The translations under genes were made by a program, and so were the position numbers. From contig NC_013739.1 in assembly GCF_000025265.1 (NCBI RefSeq), positions 4,512,001-4,576,000 on the forward strand: a stretch of 64,000 nt of DNA. Reading direction: 5' to 3'. Under the pieces are notes generated by a model. That model worked only from the letters and a program-made list of their open reading frames with translations. It did no database searches and had not been told where the DNA came from. Origin of the DNA: Conexibacter woesei DSM 14684. Its GTDB lineage: Bacteria > Actinomycetota > Thermoleophilia > Solirubrobacterales > Solirubrobacteraceae. Shown here piece by piece: positions 59,099 to 64,000 of this stretch (position 1 is its first letter; each line of letters opens with the position of its first letter).

Positions 59099-59865
59099 GC
59101 TGCGCGATCCACGCGCGCGGGCTGCGCTACTCCTACCCGAACGGGCACGCCGCGCTCGACGGCGTCGACCTCGACGTCGGTCACGGCGAGCGCGTCGCGG
59201 TGCTCGGCCCCAACGGTGCCGGCAAGACGACGCTGATGCTCCACCTCAACGGCCTGCTGCGCGCGACCGCCGGATCGCTGGAAGTCGCCGGGCTCGACGT
59301 CGGCCCCAAGACGCTGCGCGAGCTGCGCGCGCGGGTCGGGCTCGTCTTCCAGGACCCCGACGATCAGCTGTTCATGGGCAGTGTGCGCGAGGACGTCGCG
59401 TTCGGGCCGCTCAACCTCGGGCTCGGGCGGCCGGAGGTCGAGCGGCGGGTCGCCGACGCGCTCGCCGCCGTGCGGATGGACGACGCCGCCAGCCGCGCCC
59501 CGCACGAGCTGTCGATGGGCGAGCGGCGGCGGGTCGCGATCGCGACGGTGCTGGCGATGGACCCCGCGCTGCTCGTGCTCGACGAGCCGTCCGCCAGCCT
59601 CGACCCGCGCGCCCGGCGCGAGCTGCTCGACGTGCTCGAGCGGATCCCGCGCACGCTGCTCGTCGTCACCCACGACCTCCCGTTCGCCGCCGAGCTGTGC
59701 GAGCGCGCGGTGATCCTGTCTGCCGGCCGGATCGTCGCCGACGGCTCCGCCGAGACCGTGATCGGCGACGCCCCGCTGCTCGCCGCCCACGACCTCGAGC
59801 TGCCGGCCGGCTTCCGCCTCGACGCGATCGAGCGGCGCGGGCGGCCGGCGCGCGTCGGCGTCTGA
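59095..59865 (+). CDS. cbiO: ECF transporter ATPase CbiO
   Basis: A 256-residue ATPase with Walker A GPNGAGKTT, Q-loop GLVFQDPDDQLFMGSVREDV, Walker B LLVLDEPSASLDPRAR and switch histidine VVTHDLPFAAEL. The signature is HELSMGERRRVAIATV, with Met-Gly-Glu in place of the classical GGQ; related forms occur in CbiO proteins. It completes the metal uptake system, and its stop closes the operon 75 bp before the GntR gene. Confidence 0.94.
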   Translation: MSCAIHARGLRYSYPNGHAALDGVDLDVGHGERVAVLGPNGAGKTTLMLHLNGLLRATAGSLEVAGLDVGPKTLRELRARVGLVFQDPDDQLFMGSVREDVAFGPLNLGLGRPEVERRVADALAAVRMDDAASRAPHELSMGERRRVAIATVLAMDPALLVLDEPSASLDPRARRELLDVLERIPRTLLVVTHDLPFAAELCERAVILSAGRIVADGSAETVIGDAPLLAAHDLELPAGFRLDAIERRGRPARVGV

Positions 59866-59927
59866 TGGAGGAGCGGCGCGCGCGAAGCCGCGCCGACCTG
59901 CCGCGAGCGCAGTGCCGGCCTGAGGCG

Positions 59928-59933
59928 TATGCT
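59928..59933 (+). promoter_or_regulatory. -10 element of a probably leaderless GntR transcript
   Basis: TATGCT (TANNNT type) is followed by exactly 7 nt and then GTG 59941. That spacing puts the transcription start at or next to the start codon, and no Shine-Dalgarno sequence is present, so the mRNA is probably leaderless. Confidence 0.6.
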
Positions 59934-59940
59934 CGCTCGC

Positions 59941-60627
59941 GTGGAATACGCCCTGATCGGGGACGCGCCGGAGCTGCGCAACCGCCGGACGAGTTCGGAC
60001 TACATCGCGGACGCGCTGCGCAACGCCATCAACGGCGGGCAGCTCGAAGACGGCGCGATCCTCAACCAGGTCGAGCTGGCTGAGCACTTCGGCGTCTCGC
60101 GCGTCCCGGTGCGGGAGGCGATCCGCCGCCTGGAGGCGGAGGGCCTGGTCGAGGCCGCCGCCCATCGCCGCGCCGTCGTGCGCGGCCTCAGCCTCGCCCG
60201 CATCGCCGAGGTCTACGAGCTGCGGGCGCTGCTCGAAGGCCACCTCGTCGCGCAGGCCGCGCCGCACGTCGACAGCGCGACGATCGGTCGGCTGATCGCG
60301 ATCAACGACGAGATGAGCGGGGCGAGCGACCGCGCCCGCTGGCTGGAGCTGAACACCGCCTTCCACGCGACGCTGTACGCGCCGGCCGACCGCGAGACGG
60401 CGCTGGAGCTGGTCGACACGCTGCGCAACCGCGGCGAGCGCTACGTGCAGATGTGGAGCAGGGGCCGCGGGCTGGAGCGCACGAGCCGCGTCACGAACGA
60501 GCACGCGGCGATCGTCAGACTGGTCGAGCAGGGCGACGCCGACGGCGCCCGCCGCGCGATGGTCGAGCACATCGAGCACACGCGCGACGCCGTCCTCACG
60601 CTCTACCGCGAGCCACCGGCCGGCTGA
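59941..60627 (+). CDS. GntR family (FCD-type) regulator beside the mct-mch-mcl genes
   Basis: A 228-residue regulator. The winged helix is SDYIADALRNAINGGQLEDG, then LAEHFGVSRVPVREAIRRLE AEGLVE; the FCD effector domain has YELRALLEGHLVAQAAPHV, WLELNTAFHATLYAPAD and VTNEHAAIVRLVEQGDADGA with the histidines of the usual metal site. GTG 59941 is chosen from the leaderless promoter; ATG 59929 would lie inside the -10. It converges on the carbon-assimilation operon across an 87-bp GC-rich gap, and an acyl-CoA or dicarboxylate effector is plausible. Confidence 0.92.
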   Translation: MEYALIGDAPELRNRRTSSDYIADALRNAINGGQLEDGAILNQVELAEHFGVSRVPVREAIRRLEAEGLVEAAAHRRAVVRGLSLARIAEVYELRALLEGHLVAQAAPHVDSATIGRLIAINDEMSGASDRARWLELNTAFHATLYAPADRETALELVDTLRNRGERYVQMWSRGRGLERTSRVTNEHAAIVRLVEQGDADGARRAMVEHIEHTRDAVLTLYREPPAG

Positions 60628-60714
60628 CCGCCAGCGGCGGCCGCTCCGGCCGCTCGCCGCCGCTCCGGTCGCGCACCGCCGCTCGGCCGCCCGCCAGCCC
60701 CTCCGCCCGCCCGC

Positions 60715-61941
60715 TCAGGCGGGCCCGGCGACGACGCCGTCGTCGTGCAGGCGGCCGATCTCGGCCGGGCTGAGGCCGAGCACGTCGGCGAGCACCTGCT
60801 CGGTGTGCTCGCCGAGCAGCGGCGCAGGCCGCGCCGCGATCCGCTGCAGCGCGTCGAAGTGCAGCGGTGAGCCTGGCGTCAGATAGGTGCCGATCCCGGG
60901 CTGCTCGACGTCGCTGAACATCGGGTTCGCGGTCGACGCGCGCGGGTCCTCGGTGACGAGCTGACGGAACGTCTGGTACGGCCCCCACGAGACGTTCGTG
61001 CCCGTGAACGCGTTGCGGATCTGCGCGAGGTCGCGCGAGGCGAACCACGGCCGCAGCAGCGCCGCGATCAGGTCGCGCGCGCCGAAGCGCCCGGCCTCGG
61101 TCGAGAGGTCGTGGCCGGTCGCCTGCTCGATGCTCGCGCACGCCTCGCCGATCCCCGTCGCCTGCTGCAGCGCCGTCCACTGACGCGGCGTCAGCGCGAC
61201 GATCATCACGCGGCGGCCGTCGCGCGTCTCGAAGTCGTGGCCGAACGCGCCGTAGAGGTAGTTGCCGTCCTTCGGCTGGTCGCGCGCGCCGAGCTGCGCC
61301 TCCGCGATCCGGCCGAGGTTGCCGACCATCGCGAACGCGACGTCGGACAGCGACAGTCTCACCAGCGTCCCCTCCCCCGTCCGCGTGCGCCGCCGCTCGG
61401 CCGCGAGCAGGCCCGTCGTCGCGAGCGTGCCCATCGCGACGTCCCACGCCGGCAGCACGCTGTTGAGCGGTTCGGCGAGGTTGCGCGGACCGGTCGCCCA
61501 CGGGAAGCCGGTCGCCGGGTTGACGGTGTAGTCGACCTCGCTGGAGCCGTCCGGGTTGCCGGTCAGCGCGACCATCACGAGGTCCTCGCGGCGCGCCCGC
61601 AGCGCGTCGTAGGCGAGCCAGCCGCGCGCCGGGAAGTTCGTAAGGAACAGCCCGGCCTCGTCGCCCGGCGCGGTCACCAGCTCCTGCACCAGTTCGCGTC
61701 CGGCGGGCGCGTGGAGGTCGAGCTGGATCGAGCGCTTGCCCTTGTTGAGGCCGGCCCAGAAGAGGCTCTGCCCGTTCTCCGCCAGCGGCCAGCGGTCGCG
61801 GTCGAGCCCGCCGCCGATCTGGTCGAAGCGGATCACGTCGGCGCCGAGCTGCGCGAGCGTCATGCCACCGAGCGGCGCCGCGACGAACGCCGAGCCCTCG
61901 ACGACGCGCAGGCCGGAGAGGATTCCCTCGGGAGCGCTCAT
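60715..61941 (-). CDS. mct: 2-methylfumaryl-CoA isomerase (mesaconyl-CoA C1-C4 CoA transferase)
   Basis: A 408-residue class III CoA transferase. It closely follows my memory of the Chloroflexus Mct sequence: GLRVVEGSAFVAAPLGGMTL, AQLGADVIRFDQIGGGLD, FWAGLNKGKRSIQLDL, FLTNFPARGWLAYDALRA, EVDYTVNPATGFPWATGP and RLGEHTEQ-like ending. The catalytic aspartate would be in LPAWDVAMG. It moves CoA within mesaconyl-CoA from C1 to C4. Last of three genes joined by ATGA overlaps, so the enzyme is made in step with the hydratase and lyase that feed it. Confidence 0.88.
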   Translation of the reverse strand: MSAPEGILSGLRVVEGSAFVAAPLGGMTLAQLGADVIRFDQIGGGLDRDRWPLAENGQSLFWAGLNKGKRSIQLDLHAPAGRELVQELVTAPGDEAGLFLTNFPARGWLAYDALRARREDLVMVALTGNPDGSSEVDYTVNPATGFPWATGPRNLAEPLNSVLPAWDVAMGTLATTGLLAAERRRTRTGEGTLVRLSLSDVAFAMVGNLGRIAEAQLGARDQPKDGNYLYGAFGHDFETRDGRRVMIVALTPRQWTALQQATGIGEACASIEQATGHDLSTEAGRFGARDLIAALLRPWFASRDLAQIRNAFTGTNVSWGPYQTFRQLVTEDPRASTANPMFSDVEQPGIGTYLTPGSPLHFDALQRIAARPAPLLGEHTEQVLADVLGLSPAEIGRLHDDGVVAGPA

Positions 61942-62990
61942 GGCATGACTCCCACCAGGCGCCAGTCGAGCACGTCGACCGGCTCGGACGCGCTCGCGGC
62001 CGCGCCGCCGTCGGTGCCCGTCGCGGCCCGGCGCGCGCGGACGCGCGAGCGCAGGTGCACGAGGCCGCCCCCGCCCTCCAGCGGCTCGCGCCGCTCCAGT
62101 TCGACGGTCGACTCCAGCGTGTCGTCCTCGAAGACCGGCGCGAGGTGGTCGCAGCCGTGCCAGGCGACGATCGTCGCGAGGTTCGGCAGCGCGCGCGTCA
62201 GCTGCGCGGCGGCGAGGCCGATCGTGTGGCCGCCGTAGACGAGCCGGCGGCCCGCCTGCCCGGCGTCGCGGTCGTGGTGGGCCATCGCGACGTTGAGGCT
62301 CAGCCGCGCCAGCTCCGGAGCGGCGCTGACGACGTCCCCGCCCTCGACCTCCCAGACAGTGCCGTCGGCAAGGTCGCCGAACGTCTGACCGGGCGATGCC
62401 GCGCGCAGCGCGCCGAGGTCCCAGCCGGCGACGGGCGCGGCGAGTGTCGCGACGTCGAGCGGCAGCGGCTCGCCGTGCAGCTCGTCGGCGTGGCCGGTCG
62501 CGGCGTGCGGGTCGCGCAGCGGCAGCATCGCGCAGCGGGTGAAGTCGAGCACGGGGCGCTCGTCCTGGTCGACCGTCACGATCCGCAGCACCGCGAGGCC
62601 GGTCGCGGGCCGGTCCGGTCGCGCCCTGTTCTGCTTCAGCGCGACGACCTCCGTCGTCGTGTGGAGCGTGTCGCCGATCAGCGGCGCGCGCCGCAGCACG
62701 AGGCCGCGATAGAAGAGGTTGGCGATCACGCGCTGGGTCAGCAGCGTCGACTGCCCGATCGCGACGTCGCAGACGAGCGCGGGATGCGCGAGCGGACGCT
62801 CGGCGCCGAGCACGGCGCGCGACAGCGGCGCGTCGAGCGTCAGCCGCAGGCGGTTGCCGAGGATCGCCTGGTGCAGCGCGGCGTGGCCCTCGGTCAGCGT
62901 CAGCGCGGGCGCGCGGCGCTCGACGTAGCCGCGCTCCAGCTCGTCGAAGAACGGGCCGGCGACGTGGACGGCGGTCTTCGACCCCGTCAT
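61938..62990 (-). CDS. mch: 2-methylfumaryl-CoA (mesaconyl-C1-CoA) hydratase, MaoC-type double hot dog
   Basis: A 350-residue protein with two hot-dog halves, about residues 20-165 and 175-340. Segments: ALTLTEGHAALHQAILGNRL, VIANLFYRGLVLRRAPLIGD, ARLSLNVAMAHHDRDAGQAG and RRLVYGGHTIGLAAAQLTRA. The last carries the D...H pair of MaoC hydratases. In context it interconverts beta-methylmalyl-CoA and mesaconyl-C1-CoA. Coupled by ATGA overlaps to the lyase before it and the isomerase after it. Confidence 0.86.
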   Translation of the reverse strand: MTGSKTAVHVAGPFFDELERGYVERRAPALTLTEGHAALHQAILGNRLRLTLDAPLSRAVLGAERPLAHPALVCDVAIGQSTLLTQRVIANLFYRGLVLRRAPLIGDTLHTTTEVVALKQNRARPDRPATGLAVLRIVTVDQDERPVLDFTRCAMLPLRDPHAATGHADELHGEPLPLDVATLAAPVAGWDLGALRAASPGQTFGDLADGTVWEVEGGDVVSAAPELARLSLNVAMAHHDRDAGQAGRRLVYGGHTIGLAAAQLTRALPNLATIVAWHGCDHLAPVFEDDTLESTVELERREPLEGGGGLVHLRSRVRARRAATGTDGGAAASASEPVDVLDWRLVGVMP

Positions 62991-63892
62991 GCCGACGTCT
63001 CCCCGGCGCGCGCGAGCGTGCGCAGCGCTGCGGCGCGGATCGCCTCGTCGAGCATCTCGCCGTCGAGCGCGACGGCACCGGCGCCGCCGTCGCGCTCGGC
63101 GGCCGCGAGCGCGTCGAGCACCGCGCGCGCCCGGCTCAGCTCCTCGTCGGTGGGCGTGAACGCGGCGTTGAGCGCCGCGACCTGCGCGGGATGGATCGCC
63201 CACTTGCCGTCGAAGCCGAGGTCGCGCGCGCGGGTCGTCGCGGCGGTGAAGGGATCATCGACCGCGACGCCGAGGTACGGGCCGTCGATCGCCTGCAGCC
63301 CGTGCGCGCGGGCGGCGAGCAGCAGCGCGTCCTGCGCCGGGCGCCAGCCGTCGAGGTCGGCAGCGCCGGCGGCGGTGCGCCCGAGCGACGCGGTCAGGTC
63401 GGCGTAGCCGAGGATCAGCGCGTCCAGCCGCGGCGAGGCGGCGGCGATCTGCTGCACGTTCGCGAGGCCCGCGGCGGTCTCGATCAGCGCCTGCACCCGC
63501 AGCGGCGGGCGCCCGTGGCCGGCGGCCGCCTCGGCGCCGTCGAGCAGCCGCTCGACGAACGCGAGGTCGCCGGCGCTCTCGACCTTCGGCACGACGAGCG
63601 CCGCCGGCTGGGCCGGCAGCGCCGCGAGCGCGGCGACGTCGAGGTGGCACCACGGCGTGCGCGGGGCGTTGACCCGCACGCTCACCGGAACGCCCGCCCA
63701 CGCGTCGCTGCCGAGCGCCGCCACGACCAGCTCGCGCGCGGCGTCCTTGGCGCTCGCGGCGACCGCGTCCTCGAGGTCGACGATCAGCTCGTCGGCGCCG
63801 AGTCCCGGCGCTTTGGCGAGCATCTTCTCGGAGGAGCCGGGAACCGACAGGCAGGACCGGCGCGTGGCGTGGCGTGGCGTGCTAACGGACAT
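62987..63892 (-). CDS. mcl: Malyl-CoA/beta-methylmalyl-CoA lyase-type HpcH/CitE enzyme
   Basis: A 301-residue HpcH/HpaI-family lyase. Motifs: RRSCLSVPGSSEKMLAKAPG, ELIVDLEDAVAASAKDAARE, VSVRVNAPRTPW, LRVQALIETAAGL and DALILGYADLTASLG, then KWAIHPAQVAALN. The acidic pair for Mg2+ is in IETAAGL and GYADLT. It would condense glyoxylate with propionyl-CoA (or acetyl-CoA), or run in reverse. It is shorter than Chloroflexus Mcl, so a CitE-like specificity remains possible. GAGG lies 5 nt before ATG 63892. First gene of the three-gene operon. Confidence 0.85.
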   Translation of the reverse strand: MSVSTPRHATRRSCLSVPGSSEKMLAKAPGLGADELIVDLEDAVAASAKDAARELVVAALGSDAWAGVPVSVRVNAPRTPWCHLDVAALAALPAQPAALVVPKVESAGDLAFVERLLDGAEAAAGHGRPPLRVQALIETAAGLANVQQIAAASPRLDALILGYADLTASLGRTAAGAADLDGWRPAQDALLLAARAHGLQAIDGPYLGVAVDDPFTAATTRARDLGFDGKWAIHPAQVAALNAAFTPTDEELSRARAVLDALAAAERDGGAGAVALDGEMLDEAIRAAALRTLARAGETSA

Positions 63893-63896
63893 TGCA

Positions 63897-63912
63897 CCTC
63901 AACCTACTGAGG
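63897..63912. promoter_or_regulatory. Inverted repeat at the mcl ribosome-binding region
   Basis: CCTCA-ACCTAC-TGAGG is a 5-6-5 repeat immediately before the mcl start. On the gene's strand it includes TAGGTT, a possible TANNNT -10 located 8 nt before ATG, so the site may be the operator of the nearby GntR regulator. Weak evidence. Confidence 0.4.
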
Positions 63913-63965
63913 TCCCTCCGAAACCGCCTCCGACCGATTTCCGGTGCCGGCCGAGGGCCGGTCGT

Positions 63966-64000
63966 CCTGGATTGCTGTCGTAGAGCGACACCAATCCAGG
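63966..64000. repeat. Copy 2 of the dispersed 35-bp palindrome (right edge)
   Basis: CCTGGATTG ... CAATCCAGG with inner TGTCG/CGACA arms forms an almost perfect hairpin, 35 bp long like the copy at 17265-17299 and differing mainly in the loop. It is cut off only by the window end and lies upstream of mcl, so it may mark the end of the next gene. Confidence 0.75.

Overview
The window is very G+C-rich, gene-dense DNA from an actinobacterium. The best guess is the Thermoleophilia/Solirubrobacterales group (Conexibacter, Solirubrobacter or Patulibacter relatives). This rests on the LexA boxes of Gram-positive type (CGAAC-N4-GTTCG), a DnaE2/ImuB mutasome, many Sec, Tat and lipoprotein export signals, BTAD-type and ROK regulators, TANNNT-type promoters, and frequent ATGA/GTGA/TGATG gene overlaps. 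The genus is an inference. No rRNA, tRNA, CRISPR array, transposase or phage gene was seen.

Layout. 1-6.2 kb: SOS mutagenesis genes (dnaE2, cut by the left edge; imuB with a coupled DUF6504 gene), each behind a LexA box, flanking a secreted duplicated-domain protein. 6.2-11.3 kb: a DUF6159 membrane protein and an operon for a THI5/NMT1-type pyrimidine-like ABC transporter with an amidohydrolase. 11.4-14.5 kb: a very large BTAD regulator with alanine/proline linkers. 14.5-26.7 kb: a block of exported proteins (choice-of-anchor A protein, L,D-transpeptidase, SGNH hydrolase, PhoX phosphatase, large alpha/beta hydrolase, beta-helix protein). 26.8-30.1 kb: tandem universal stress protein, an unknown protein, and an RsbW-like ATPase fused to a methanogen-output-type domain. 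29.5-34.6 kb: a Baeyer-Villiger monooxygenase operon with two small helical proteins, facing a polytopic membrane protein plus MerR regulator across a large inverted repeat. 34.7-37.7 kb: an ECF sigma factor fused to a zinc anti-sigma-like module, membrane segment and repetitive tail; a 28-codon ORF; AraC; cupin.

37.8-43.4 kb: a polyamine-type ABC operon ending in a ureohydrolase, with a divergent TetR. 43.4-45.2 kb: a secreted YtcJ-like amidohydrolase. 45.3-53.0 kb: a beta-glucoside locus (secreted GH30 with ricin lectin, ROK regulator, sugar ABC transporter, cytoplasmic GH1), so polymer cleavage outside and dimer cleavage inside are encoded together. 53.1-56.3 kb: a siderophore-binding lipoprotein and two FecCD permeases behind an iron-box-like site, without an ATPase. 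56.6-59.9 kb: a Fur-family regulator and a CbiMNQO-type ECF transporter behind a promoter whose -35 lies in a palindrome matching the nickel regulator Nur. 59.9-63.9 kb: a GntR regulator and three coupled genes (mct, mch, mcl) for the second cycle of the 3-hydroxypropionate bicycle, suggesting glyoxylate plus propionyl-CoA co-assimilation.

A cross-cutting signal is the codon AGA. It is common in many Sec-exported proteins and nearly absent from the neighbouring permeases and ATPases. Two near-identical 35-bp hairpins (17.3 kb and the right edge) look like a dispersed palindromic repeat.
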